Shown here: positions 36,047 through 45,545 of the stretch, in pieces
Position numbering within the stretch: the stretch's first letter is position 1
Layout: each line of letters opens with the position of its first letter
Assembly: GCF_900102695.1 (NCBI RefSeq)
Contig: NZ_FMVW01000006.1
Coordinates: 1 to 64,000 of the forward strand
Direction: 5' to 3'
Origin: Afifella marina DSM 2698
Lineage (GTDB): Bacteria; Pseudomonadota; Alphaproteobacteria; Rhizobiales; Afifellaceae
Length of the DNA stretch: 64,000 bases
Notes under the pieces: model-generated
Told to the model about the DNA's origin: nothing
The model's input: only the letters and a program-made list of their open reading frames with translations
The model's database searches: none
Position numbers and translations under genes: made by a program

Positions 36047-36703
36047 ATGCAGCATATCACTCAGGATCAGATCCGCGCCTATGTCGTCGAGGTCGGCACG
36101 CGTCAGACCGAGATCCAGAAGCGGCTTCGCGCAGAAACACTCGCCCTGCCAAACGGCCATATGGCAACCACCCCAGCGGCCGGCCAGCTTCTAGCACTGC
36201 TTGCCAGGACGATCAGCGCAAGGCGCGTCCTGGAGGTCGGAACCTTTACCGGCTACAGCGCGCTCAGCGTGGCGGCCGTCCTGCCCGAAGACGGCGAGCT
36301 CGTCGCTTGCGACAACAGCCCAGCGTGGACTGCCATAGCCCGTCGATATTGGGAAGAGGCCGGACTCGCCCAACGCATCACCTTGAAGCTTGGGGATGCG
36401 ACGGAGACCCTCAGGCTCCTTCTCGCGGAAGGCGGCGAGGCCTCCTTCGATTTCGCCACTATCGATGCCGATAAGGCGAATTACGACACCTACTATGAGC
36501 TCTGTCTGCGTCTCGTGCGGCCGGGTGGACTCATCGTCTTCGACAACATGTTCTGGGGGCGCTCCGTCGCCGATCCGGAGGACAACGCCACCGACACTCT
36601 GGCACTCCGCTGCCTCAACCTGAAGATCCGTGACGACGCCCGGGTCGACATGTCGCTCATCCCGTTCGGCGACGGCACCACTTTCGTCAGGCGGCGTACA
36701 TGA
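36047..36703 (+). CDS. SAM-dependent catechol-type O-methyltransferase (caffeoyl-CoA OMT family)
   Basis: 218 residues with the class I SAM fold: LEVGTFTGYSALS (SAM loop), VACDNS, then TIDADK and VFDNMFW, which carry the metal ligands (Asp, Asp, Asn) of the Mg-dependent catechol/caffeoyl-CoA O-methyltransferases. The family methylates vicinal phenolic OH groups. It lies between the receptor and the binding-protein gene and overlaps the latter (ATGA). In a dihydroxybenzoate siderophore operon, a catechol methyltransferase could modify the siderophore or its breakdown products. ATG 36047 is the first in the domain; the open frame before it overlaps the receptor gene. Confidence 0.88.
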   Translation: MQHITQDQIRAYVVEVGTRQTEIQKRLRAETLALPNGHMATTPAAGQLLALLARTISARRVLEVGTFTGYSALSVAAVLPEDGELVACDNSPAWTAIARRYWEEAGLAQRITLKLGDATETLRLLLAEGGEASFDFATIDADKANYDTYYELCLRLVRPGGLIVFDNMFWGRSVADPEDNATDTLALRCLNLKIRDDARVDMSLIPFGDGTTFVRRRT

Positions 36704-37800
36704 AAGGCCGTCCATTACTCTTTCGAGCCTTTGGCTTGGCTCTACTTGTCATTACGGCCCTCCAGACTCCCGCGCATGCCGAGATCGTCTTCACCGACAT
36801 CAAGGGACGCGAGGTCACGCTGGAAAGGCCAGCGCGCCATGTCGTCGTCGACGATGCACGCATGATTATCGCCCTCTCTTTTCTGACATCTGATCCAGTC
36901 GAACTGCTCGCCGGCTGGCCGCACGACGTGAACCGTCTCGGACAGGCGCAATACGCACAGCTCAGGGCACGTTTTCCGAGCATCGCGAAGCTTCCCAAGG
37001 TCAGTGGCAACAACGAGGACATGGCCGTCGAGCCAATGATCGCAGCCGAACCCGACCTTGTTCTCCTCTCGGTTTTCTCAAGAGCCTCGCAGCGCCAGAT
37101 CGATCAGCTTCATGCAGCAGGCATTCCGGTGGCCTTCGTCGATTTCCTGACTGATCCCCTCGGCAACACGGATCGAAGCCTCAAGATCATCGGACAGGCC
37201 ATCGGTCGCGAGCCGGCGGCCAATTCCGTCACCGCCTTCCGCACCCGGCACCTGGATATGATCCGCGACCGAATTGCCGAAAGCGACGGCCTCAGCAAGC
37301 CAAAGGTCTACATTGAGACCCACGCCTCATATCAGGAGCCTTGCTGCAATTCCCCCGGCGAAGGCAATCTTGGCCGCTTCATCACGCTCCTCCACGCAAA
37401 AAACATCGGAGACGTGCTGGGCGAGCGGCCCTTCGGCCAGATATTGCTTGAGCATGTCGTCGTCTCCGAGCCCGATGTCTATATCGCCACGGGGGGCGCC
37501 TACATGGCGAGCCGCGGCGGTCTCGTCATCGGCAGCGGCATCTCCGAGGACAGGACGGAGGATGCGATGCGGCGCCTCCTCGCACGACCCGGCTTCTCCG
37601 AGCTTCCTGCCGTGCGCAACGGTCGCGTCCACGGCATGGCCAAGCAGCTGTTCGACCCTGTTCTCGACATCCTCGCGCTCGAGCTGATGGCACGCTGGAT
37701 CCATCCGGAGATTTTTTCCGATCTCGACGTGGAAGCCAGCCGGGACGCCCTCAACCGGATGAGCGCGATCAAGCTCGAGGGCCACTACTGGACAGACTGA
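36700..37800 (+). CDS. Periplasmic ferric-siderophore binding protein (FecB/FepB type)
   Basis: 366 residues with a signal peptide (cut near TPAHAEI), then the two-lobed type III binding-protein pattern: TDIKGREVTLERPARHVVV at the N-lobe entrance, AAEPDLVLLSVFS, and a C-lobe ending in LELMARWIHPE. It overlaps the methyltransferase gene by ATGA. It should hand the ferric siderophore to the permease/ATPase encoded on the opposite strand (31547-32635, 30780-31553), which have no binding protein of their own. Slightly longer than E. coli FepB. Confidence 0.88.
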   Translation: MKGRPLLFRAFGLALLVITALQTPAHAEIVFTDIKGREVTLERPARHVVVDDARMIIALSFLTSDPVELLAGWPHDVNRLGQAQYAQLRARFPSIAKLPKVSGNNEDMAVEPMIAAEPDLVLLSVFSRASQRQIDQLHAAGIPVAFVDFLTDPLGNTDRSLKIIGQAIGREPAANSVTAFRTRHLDMIRDRIAESDGLSKPKVYIETHASYQEPCCNSPGEGNLGRFITLLHAKNIGDVLGERPFGQILLEHVVVSEPDVYIATGGAYMASRGGLVIGSGISEDRTEDAMRRLLARPGFSELPAVRNGRVHGMAKQLFDPVLDILALELMARWIHPEIFSDLDVEASRDALNRMSAIKLEGHYWTD

Positions 37801-37869
37801 GAATACCGAAGCTTTGCGCGTGTCGCGCCCGCGGCGGGACGAGCGAGCGTCATTGAAGAGGAGATCTTG

Positions 37870-39081
37870 ATGGACATGATTGCGGCTTTGGCGAACATCG
37901 TTCCGGCGAGCGAGTCCGCGGCGGAAAAACAGCCGAGCTTCATCCTCAAGATGGCGGATGAGACCATGCTCGCCTACGGCACCAAACACCAGCTGGCCGC
38001 CGGCCCCCTCGATGGCTTTTCAGCGCGCGTGGATCGCCATTTCGCCGAGCACGGGGACAGGCCGGGCATCCTCGTCGGCGCAATTCCTTTCGATCCGGCT
38101 CATTCGGCCCATCTCGTCCAGCCGGCTCGCATGCTGCGTGTCCAGGGAGATCATGAGGTTGGAGGCATTCCAGGCCTAGCCACGGCCTCCGCGCCCCTCA
38201 TGCGCGTTCCCGTCATCTCCGTCACTCCGGAACCGACGGCAGATGCTTTTGGCGAGGCCGTGAATGCCGCCATCCGGGCACTGGACGATACATCGTCGGG
38301 CCTTCACAAGCTTGTCCTGTCCCGTTGCCTCAAGGTCCGCGCTGGCCGCTCCTTCTCGGCCGGCGAATTGCTGCGCCGGCTGGCAAGCGATGCGAGTGCC
38401 TCCGTCTTCATAACGGCTCTTCCCGACAAAGACGGCAAGCGCATTCTAATCGGCGCAACGCCGGAACTTCTGCTCGACAAACGTGGACACCGCATCGTCT
38501 CGCATCCGCTCGCAGGCTCTGCGCCCAGGTCACAAGATCCTGCAGAAGACCGCGCGGCCGGTGAACATCTTCTCTCCTCCGCCAAGGATCAACACGAGCA
38601 CTCCCTCGTCGTGCAAGCTATCATGGACGTGCTGTCGCCCTATTGCAGCGAGCTATCGGCACCGGGCGGCACAACCTTACGCGCCACGGCAAGTCTCTGG
38701 CATCTCGGCACGCGCCTCGTTGGCCGTCTGCGCGACCCGGCGACAAGCTGCGCCGAGCTTGCCGCACTGCTTCATCCGACGCCAGCCGTCTGCGGTCTGC
38801 CGCGACAAGCGGCCCATGCCGCGATCGGCGCTCTCGAGCCCTACGACCGTGACTTCTACGCTGGCGCGGTCGGCTGGTGCGACTCCTCTGGGGACGGTCG
38901 CTGGTTCGTTTCCATCCGCTGCGCTGAGATCCGGGGAGAGGAGGCCCGCCTCTACGCAGGTGCAGGCATCGTTCCGGGCTCAACCGCCGAAGGGGAGATT
39001 GCCGAAACTGCTGCGAAGTTTTCCGCCATGCTCCACGCCTTCGGCCTTGAGGGCGAAGACGTGGAGCGGAGGATCGGTTGA
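37870..39081 (+). CDS. entC: Isochorismate synthase
   Basis: 403 residues of the chorismate-binding fold; converts chorismate to isochorismate, the first committed step to 2,3-dihydroxybenzoate. Landmarks: KLVLSRCLKVRAGR, LIGATPELLL, HPLAGSAPRSQDP, the SAKDQHEHSLVV helix and GLPRQAA, and the final RCAEIRGEEARLYAGAGIV segment, as in EntC/DhbC. ATG 37870 follows GAGGAG with good spacing. It is separated by 69 bp from the binding-protein gene, so a second promoter is possible, and it overlaps entE by one base. Confidence 0.95.
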   Translation: MDMIAALANIVPASESAAEKQPSFILKMADETMLAYGTKHQLAAGPLDGFSARVDRHFAEHGDRPGILVGAIPFDPAHSAHLVQPARMLRVQGDHEVGGIPGLATASAPLMRVPVISVTPEPTADAFGEAVNAAIRALDDTSSGLHKLVLSRCLKVRAGRSFSAGELLRRLASDASASVFITALPDKDGKRILIGATPELLLDKRGHRIVSHPLAGSAPRSQDPAEDRAAGEHLLSSAKDQHEHSLVVQAIMDVLSPYCSELSAPGGTTLRATASLWHLGTRLVGRLRDPATSCAELAALLHPTPAVCGLPRQAAHAAIGALEPYDRDFYAGAVGWCDSSGDGRWFVSIRCAEIRGEEARLYAGAGIVPGSTAEGEIAETAAKFSAMLHAFGLEGEDVERRIG

Positions 39082-40712
39082 TGCTGCCTCTCCGTCAGGT
39101 CTGGCCAGAAGAACTGGCAGACCGCTATCGCCGCAAGGGCTACTGGCGCGGCGAGACAATGTCAGACCTTCTCACCGAGAAAGCGAACCTCCACCCCGAT
39201 TGCCCAGCTGTCGTCGGCAGCCGCGACGGCGTCAAAATACGCTGGACCTACGCTGAGCTTTTTGCACGCACCCAAGCCATCGCAGCGAGCGTACACGCGC
39301 TCGGCTTCCGGCCGGGTGAGCGCATCGTCGTGCAGCTTCCCAACGTCCCCTCTTTCCTATCGATTGTGTTCGGTCTCTTCCGCGCCGGCATCGTCCCCGT
39401 CTTCGCTCTGCCGGCGCACCGCGAAGCAGAGATCGCACATTTCGTGCGGAGGTCGGAGGCCGCGGGATACCTTACGATCGACCGTTTCGGGAAGTTCGAC
39501 TACCGGGAACTTGCCCGCAACGTTGCCGCCGCCACGCAGCTTCGCCGGATCATGATCCTGGGCGATAGTCAGGAATTCTTCTCTCTCGACGAGACGCCGG
39601 GGCCGGAGCATCCGACCCATACCGCGAGCCCATCCGACGTTGCTTTCCTCCAAATCTCAGGAGGAAGCACGGGCTTGTCGAAACTCATTCCACGAACTCA
39701 CGACGATTATATCTATAGTTTTCGCGCCAGCGCCGAGATCTGCGGTCTCACACCGGAAAGCGTCTATCTCTGCGCCCTTCCGGCGGCCCACAACTTCCCC
39801 ATGAGCTCGCCAGGCACGTTCGGCGCACTCTATGCCGGAAGCCTCGTGGTGATGGCCTCCTCGCCCGCACCGGAAACGGCATTTCAACTCATTGAAGAAG
39901 AGCGTGTCACCATCACTGGCCTTGTGCCGCCGCTCGCACTCGCCTGGATGCGTGCAGCCAGATCGAGTGAGCGCGATCTCTCGAGCCTCGAAGTCGTTCA
40001 GGTCGGCGGTGCCAAGCTGACACCAGAGGCGGCACGTCGGCTCGGACCGGCGCTCGGCTGCAAGCTGCAACAGGTTTTCGGCATGGCTGAGGGGCTCGTC
40101 AACTACACGCGCCTCGACGATCCGGAAGAGCTGGTGGTGGCAACGCAGGGGCGACCAATCTCCCCCGACGACGAAATCCGCATCGTGAACGAGTCGGGCG
40201 AGCCCGTACCGGAAGGCAGCTCGGGCCACCTTCTGACGCGAGGACCTTATACGATCCGCGGTTACCACAATGAACCGGAAGCGAATCCGATCTCCTTCAC
40301 AGCGGATGGTTTCTATCGCACCGGAGACATCGTCCGGCAAACCGCCGATGGCTACCTCGTCGTCGAAGGCCGCGCCGTCGACCACATCAACCGGTCTGGT
40401 GAAAAGGTCTCCGCCGAGGAGATCGAGGACCATCTCCTCGCCCATCCGCACGTCTTCGACGCCGCCGTCGTCTCCCTGCCCGATCCGCATCTCGGCGAGC
40501 GCAGCTGTGCCTTCATCATTCCCGAAGGAGAACCGCCGCGCGTGATCGAGCTCAAGGCCTTCGTGCGCCAGCGAGGCCTCGCCGATTTCAAGGTGCCGGA
40601 TCAGATCGTGCTGTTGGAAGATTTCAGCACCACGGCGGTCGGCAAGGTGAGCCGCGCGGAGCTGAGACGACGGCTCCGCGATCAGTACCTGCAAACATCG
40701 CAAGGGGAATGA
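39081..40712 (+). CDS. entE: 2,3-dihydroxybenzoate-AMP ligase
   Basis: 543 residues, stand-alone adenylation enzyme. Core motifs: ISGGSTGLSK (phosphate loop), PAAHNFPMSSPG (the His-Asn pair of the aryl pocket in EntE/DhbE), FGMAEGLVNYT, YRTGD and, near the end, the catalytic Lys region TAVGKVSR. It activates 2,3-dihydroxybenzoate and loads it onto the carrier protein at 41365. ATG 39081 is within a TGATG overlap with entC; the stop overlaps entB. Confidence 0.95.
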   Translation: MLPLRQVWPEELADRYRRKGYWRGETMSDLLTEKANLHPDCPAVVGSRDGVKIRWTYAELFARTQAIAASVHALGFRPGERIVVQLPNVPSFLSIVFGLFRAGIVPVFALPAHREAEIAHFVRRSEAAGYLTIDRFGKFDYRELARNVAAATQLRRIMILGDSQEFFSLDETPGPEHPTHTASPSDVAFLQISGGSTGLSKLIPRTHDDYIYSFRASAEICGLTPESVYLCALPAAHNFPMSSPGTFGALYAGSLVVMASSPAPETAFQLIEEERVTITGLVPPLALAWMRAARSSERDLSSLEVVQVGGAKLTPEAARRLGPALGCKLQQVFGMAEGLVNYTRLDDPEELVVATQGRPISPDDEIRIVNESGEPVPEGSSGHLLTRGPYTIRGYHNEPEANPISFTADGFYRTGDIVRQTADGYLVVEGRAVDHINRSGEKVSAEEIEDHLLAHPHVFDAAVVSLPDPHLGERSCAFIIPEGEPPRVIELKAFVRQRGLADFKVPDQIVLLEDFSTTAVGKVSRAELRRRLRDQYLQTSQGE

Positions 40713-41368
40713 TGACGATGGGACTGCCGACGATCGCATCCTACGAGCTGCCTGGACGAGACGAGCTGCCTGGCTCCAGGCTTGGCTGGAAAGTCGAAGC
40801 GGCGCGCGCCGCCCTTCTCATCCATGACATGCAGGCGTATTTTTTACGTCCCTTCGACCATCGCGCGGCGCCGTTCAAACCGCTCATAGACAATATCGCG
40901 CGTCTTCGTAGCATCTGCCGTCATGCCGGCCTTCCCGTATTCTATACGGCCCAACAGGGAGGCCAGGATCGCCGCGACCGCGGTCTGCAGGCGGACCTCT
41001 GGGGGCCTGGGATGGATCGGAGCGCCGAACACGAAGCAATTCACGATGCAATCGCCCCGGGTCCGAGCGAAATTGTGCTTCACAAGCATCGCTACAGCGC
41101 CTTCCAGCGCTCGACGCTGGAAGCTTTGATGAGGGCCCGCGGCCGTGACCAACTCATCATCTGCGGCGTCTATGCCCATATCGGTTGCATGCTGACAGCC
41201 GCCGAGGCCTTCCAGCGCGACATCCAGCCGTTCTTCGTGGCCGACGGCCTCGCCGATTTCTCCCGCCCCCATCACATGCAGGCACTCGACTATATCGCCA
41301 GCACCTGCGGGATGCTCGCAACCGTGGAGGGCCTCGAAGGCACACTCACGCAAAGGATCGCAGCATGA
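40709..41368 (+). CDS. entB: Isochorismatase (EntB N-terminal domain only)
   Basis: 219 residues of the isochorismatase fold: LLIHDMQAYF (catalytic Asp), a Lys-bearing HKHRYSAF segment and CGVYAHIGC near the active site, then the EntB-like VADGLADFSRPHHMQAL. It hydrolyses isochorismate to 2,3-dihydro-2,3-dihydroxybenzoate. E. coli EntB and B. subtilis DhbB carry an aryl carrier domain at the C-terminus; here it is a separate gene starting in the ATGA overlap. Two adjacent Met codons start the protein. Confidence 0.94.
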   Translation: MMTMGLPTIASYELPGRDELPGSRLGWKVEAARAALLIHDMQAYFLRPFDHRAAPFKPLIDNIARLRSICRHAGLPVFYTAQQGGQDRRDRGLQADLWGPGMDRSAEHEAIHDAIAPGPSEIVLHKHRYSAFQRSTLEALMRARGRDQLIICGVYAHIGCMLTAAEAFQRDIQPFFVADGLADFSRPHHMQALDYIASTCGMLATVEGLEGTLTQRIAA

Positions 41369-41622
41369 GCGTCTTTTTCACGCGAGAGATGATGCGCGCC
41401 GACATCGCGGCCGCGATTCACACGCAGCCCGAGGAAGTGGGCGACGACGACAACCTCATGGATCTCGGGCTCGACTCGATGCGCGCTCTGAACCTCGTCC
41501 TCCTCTGGCAGGAACGTGGCGTAACGCTCGATTTTTCCGAGCTCGCCGAAGAGGTGACGCTTTCGGGATGGTGGGCGGTCTCCGAACGCCATCTTCATCG
41601 GCAAAGGGAGGCCGCCGCATGA
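41365..41622 (+). CDS. Stand-alone aryl carrier protein
   Basis: 85 residues, one carrier domain with DLGLDSMRALNL, in which Ser receives the 4'-phosphopantetheine arm. It equals the C-terminal ArCP domain of EntB (WxxV-type region near the end). Dihydroxybenzoate is loaded by EntE and passed to the condensation domain of the NRPS that follows in an ATGA overlap. No phosphopantetheinyl transferase gene is in the window, so one must be elsewhere. The upstream open frame from 41185 is within entB and not used. Confidence 0.93.
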   Translation: MSVFFTREMMRADIAAAIHTQPEEVGDDDNLMDLGLDSMRALNLVLLWQERGVTLDFSELAEEVTLSGWWAVSERHLHRQREAAA

Positions 41623-44600
41623 ATCGGTCGATCGCCCGTTCCGCGGACCCAGAGGAGATCGGCGGCTCCTCCCAGATCGTGCCTTTGACGGAGGCCGCCA
41701 GCGCGCTCTGGTTCGCTCAAGCGCTCGATCCCGAAAACCCGATCTTCAATACCGGCCAGATCGTGGAGATAGACGGGCCATTGGACGTAGCCGCCTTCGC
41801 TCGAGCCATCACCGGCCTCGGCGAAGAAGCAGATGCACTCAGAGTGCGCGTTCTCGACCACGAGCACCAAGCCCTGAAAGGGAACGGTCTCCATCTCGAG
41901 ATCATCGATTGTTCGAACGATCCTGAGCCGCGCCGCGCCGCGCATACCGGCATCGCCGCAGACATGGATCGCCCGCTCGATCTCGCGCATGATGCGCCGG
42001 TGTGCCAACGTCTGTACAAGCTCGGCACCGAGAGCTTTCTTTGGTACCAGCGCTTGCACCACATCGTCACTGATGGCTTTGCAACCCAGCTTGCGACAGC
42101 GCGCGTCGCTGAGCTTTACAACAGCGCCATCTCTGGCATTCCCGACGGGCGGCCGCTCTCCTCTCTGGCTCGCGCGCTCGATACGGAGCGCGCTTATCGC
42201 GGCTCGACCCAGCGGGACACCGACAGCAGCTTCTGGAAAGAAACGCTTGCGGAGCTGGACAGCGTCACGGGGATGAAATCCGGCGCAGCCCGGACGGCGA
42301 GACGCTACGACCACGCCGAAATCCTTCTGGACGAGACTGTCTGCGCAGATCTCATAGCGCTCGAGCAGGCACATCGCCTCCCCTGGCCGGACGTTCTGAC
42401 GGCATTTTCGGGCGCGTATTACGCGCGTCATACGACCAGCGACGAAGCCCTTCTCGGTCTCGCCTTTATGGGTCGCTTCGGTTCACGAGCCGCTCGAGTA
42501 CCGACAATGCTCATGAATATCCTGCCTCTCCGCCTGCCGGTCCAAGAGGACGTCTCTCTCGTCGAATGGCTGCAGGACGCAACCATTCGCATGGTGCAGG
42601 CACGCCGGCACGGCCGCTACCGCCAGGAATGGATCCGGCGCGATCTCGGCCTCTCAGGAGCACAGCATCGGCTCTACGGTCCACTCGTCAACATTCTGCC
42701 CTTCGACGCCAACCCGCGGCTCCAGGGAGTAAAGACTGCGCTCACCCCACTTGGAACAGGACCGGTGGACGACATCACCATTTCGTTCCGCGGCGATCCG
42801 AGAAACCGTCTCGCACTCCAGATCGACACGAACCCTAACCTTTGGGGACCCGGCGAATGCGAGACGCACGCGGCACGCCTTGCCAACTTCATCCGCGAGG
42901 GCCTCCGCGCGTCGCGCCTTGGCCAGAGATTGAAGGGGGTGGCGACTGTCCTGCCGTCGGAGCACGAATGGCTCGTCTCGACTCTCAACGATACCGCTCA
43001 CCCGGTCGCGACCGGAACACTGACGGGAGCGATCGAGACGGCTTTTACCCGCTTTGCCGACAAGGAGGCGCTACGCTTCGGCGCGACCTCCCTCACCTAT
43101 CGGGAACTGGACGAGAGGAGCGGAGCCCTGGCAGAACGGCTGATCGACGCCGGGGCCGGACGCGATCGCCTCGTCGCGGTCGCCTTGCCACGGTCAATCG
43201 AGCTCGTCATCGCTCTTTTCGCGATCCTGCGCGCGGGCGCCGCCTATCTGCCGCTCGATGCCACACAGCCCCGCGCGCGGCTTGAGAGGATCATGGCTTC
43301 GGCCTGCCCTGTCGCCCTCCTTACAGACGGAAGAAGCGATCTCGGGTCTGTGACGACCATGCCGCCCTCCTCCTGGCCCAGACGGCGGACCGGTCGCTCT
43401 CTGCCCGAAGTCGCGCCGGGGGACCTGGCGTATGTCATTTACACCTCCGGTTCGACCGGAGAACCGAAGGGCGTCGCCGTAGAGCACGGCGCGATCATCA
43501 ACCGTCTCGAATGGATGGCCAACGCTTACGGCATGGCAGCAGACGACGTCGTTCTCCAGAAGACACCCATGACCTTCGATGTCTCAGTCTGGGAATTCTT
43601 CCTGTCCATCCTCAACGGAGGGACGTTGGCCGTTGCTCCGCCGGAAACCCACAAGGATCCAGTCGCACTTATCGACCTCGTGCGATCCAACGGTGTGACC
43701 ACCATGCACTTTGTGCCGTCGATGCTCATGTCGTTCCTTGCCGAACCGAAATCTTCCGGCCTCAAACTGCGCCGCGTCTTCGTCAGCGGTGAGGAACTCA
43801 CCGCCGATCTCCGCGACTGCTTTCACCAGCACATCGTTGCGGAACTCCACAACCTTTACGGACCGACAGAAGCCGCCGTCGACGTCAGTTATTGGCCGGC
43901 AGTCGCAAACGACAGCTCCGCCCCGGTCCCCATAGGCAGGCCCGTCTGGAACACGCGCCTCTATGTACTCGACCGCCATCTTCGCCCGGTGCCGCCGGGC
44001 GTTGAAGGGCATCTCCACATTGCCGGACGCCAGCTTGCCCGGGAATATCTCGGCCGACCGGATTTGACGAACAAACGCTTCATTCCTGATCCATTCCATC
44101 CGGGTGAGCGCATGTATGTGACGGGCGACTTGGCGCGACTTCGCGAAGACGGAGCAATCGTCTATCTCGGTCGCAGCGACCATCAGGTGAAGCTGCGCGG
44201 CCTGCGCATCGAGCTCGGTGAGATCGAGACGGCTCTTACTGCCCATCCGGCCGTTCTGCACTCTGTCGCCGTTCTGAGGGAGGACGAGCCGAACGATCCG
44301 CGCATCATCGCTTATGCCACCCTTCGCGACGCGGTAGGGCCTGAGCAGCTGTCCGATTTTCTTCGGGAGCAGGTGCCCGATTATATGCTGCCTTCTGCGA
44401 TCCTCATCGTGAAGGAGTTGCCTCTTTCCACGGCCGGCAAGCTCGATCGCAAGGCGCTCCCGGCCCCGCCACGTAAAGGCGGGCGCGGGCGCCCGCCAGA
44501 GACGGAAACGGAACGGCTTGTTGCCATGCTTTTCAGGCGTGTTCTCAGCCTTGAGAGTGAAGTATCTGCACATGACAATTTCTTCGATCTCGGCGGCCAT

Positions 44601-45545
44601 TCGCTCCTCGCGGTCGAGCTCATGCTGCATCTACGTGAGATAGCTGGCCGCGACCCCGGTCTCGGAACACTCTTCGAGCATCCAACAGTGGCACGTCTTG
44701 CCGCCACTCTCGACGCAGGCGACGAGGATCATGGCGGCCTCCAGCCGCTTTTGAAGCTGTCCGACGCAGCGGAAGACTGTCCGTTCGTCTTTCTCATCCA
44801 CCCGGCCGGCGGAATCTCATGGTGTTATGGCAGCCTCGCCCGCGCACTTGCACCGTGCCATCAGGTCTGGGGGCTCCAGGCGGAGGCCCTCTCCCCCGAC
44901 ATGCCCGCACCGCGTTCGCTCGAGGCTATGGCGCAGCGTTACGCCGAACACATCGCTTTTCTGACGGGCGGGTGTCCGGTCGCACTCGGCGGCTGGTCGG
45001 TCGGAGGCATCCTCGCGCAAACGGTGGCGGTTCGCCTCCAGGCAATAGGCATGTCTGTCGATTTCGTCGTCATGCTCGATTCCTATCCCGCCGATTGCTG
45101 GCGCGACGAACCCGACCCCGGGCCGGGTGCGGAGCTGAAGGCGCTTCTCGCCATCGGGGGCCATGACCCGGATGCGCTTCCCGATCTGCCGCTGACGCGC
45201 GAGGCGGTGACGGCCTTTCTCACGGAAAGCGGTAGCCCGCTCGGGCAGCTTCCCGCCGAGGCCCTCGACGGCATGGTGCGGGTGGTCGGTCTCAATAACC
45301 GCTTGGTGCGTGAACACCGCCACGAGCTCTTCCGCGGACAGATCCTGCATTTCCGCGCCACGCAAACGCCGGGCCAGCGCTCGCTAGATCCCCAAACATG
45401 GCGGCCCTACGCCCTGAACGTCACCGTCCATGACGTAGCGGCTATCCATGCGCACATGACGGGAACAGAGGCGCTCACCGAGATCGTGCCCGTCATGAGC
45501 CAATGGCTCGATATCTTCGTGCCGGCAAAGGAAAACCGACCATGA
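41619..45545 (+). CDS. entF: Single-module NRPS, C-A-T-TE, predicted serine-specific (EntF type)
   Basis: 1308 residues. Condensation domain (about 15-440) with HHIVTDG at 147-153; adenylation domain (about 470-920) with YTSGSTGEPKG; carrier domain with GGHS (Ser995); thioesterase (about 1055-1300) with GWSVGG (Ser1127), the LDSYP Asp and HAHMTG (His1279). The specificity positions read from FDVSVWEF, MHFVPSM, VFVSGEE and NLYGPTEAAVDVS are D V W H F S L V D, the EntF serine code. It should join dihydroxybenzoate to serine, and the TE should cyclo-oligomerise the units as in enterobactin. Starts in an ATGA overlap with the carrier protein. Confidence 0.95.
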   Translation: MNRSIARSADPEEIGGSSQIVPLTEAASALWFAQALDPENPIFNTGQIVEIDGPLDVAAFARAITGLGEEADALRVRVLDHEHQALKGNGLHLEIIDCSNDPEPRRAAHTGIAADMDRPLDLAHDAPVCQRLYKLGTESFLWYQRLHHIVTDGFATQLATARVAELYNSAISGIPDGRPLSSLARALDTERAYRGSTQRDTDSSFWKETLAELDSVTGMKSGAARTARRYDHAEILLDETVCADLIALEQAHRLPWPDVLTAFSGAYYARHTTSDEALLGLAFMGRFGSRAARVPTMLMNILPLRLPVQEDVSLVEWLQDATIRMVQARRHGRYRQEWIRRDLGLSGAQHRLYGPLVNILPFDANPRLQGVKTALTPLGTGPVDDITISFRGDPRNRLALQIDTNPNLWGPGECETHAARLANFIREGLRASRLGQRLKGVATVLPSEHEWLVSTLNDTAHPVATGTLTGAIETAFTRFADKEALRFGATSLTYRELDERSGALAERLIDAGAGRDRLVAVALPRSIELVIALFAILRAGAAYLPLDATQPRARLERIMASACPVALLTDGRSDLGSVTTMPPSSWPRRRTGRSLPEVAPGDLAYVIYTSGSTGEPKGVAVEHGAIINRLEWMANAYGMAADDVVLQKTPMTFDVSVWEFFLSILNGGTLAVAPPETHKDPVALIDLVRSNGVTTMHFVPSMLMSFLAEPKSSGLKLRRVFVSGEELTADLRDCFHQHIVAELHNLYGPTEAAVDVSYWPAVANDSSAPVPIGRPVWNTRLYVLDRHLRPVPPGVEGHLHIAGRQLAREYLGRPDLTNKRFIPDPFHPGERMYVTGDLARLREDGAIVYLGRSDHQVKLRGLRIELGEIETALTAHPAVLHSVAVLREDEPNDPRIIAYATLRDAVGPEQLSDFLREQVPDYMLPSAILIVKELPLSTAGKLDRKALPAPPRKGGRGRPPETETERLVAMLFRRVLSLESEVSAHDNFFDLGGHSLLAVELMLHLREIAGRDPGLGTLFEHPTVARLAATLDAGDEDHGGLQPLLKLSDAAEDCPFVFLIHPAGGISWCYGSLARALAPCHQVWGLQAEALSPDMPAPRSLEAMAQRYAEHIAFLTGGCPVALGGWSVGGILAQTVAVRLQAIGMSVDFVVMLDSYPADCWRDEPDPGPGAELKALLAIGGHDPDALPDLPLTREAVTAFLTESGSPLGQLPAEALDGMVRVVGLNNRLVREHRHELFRGQILHFRATQTPGQRSLDPQTWRPYALNVTVHDVAAIHAHMTGTEALTEIVPVMSQWLDIFVPAKENRP

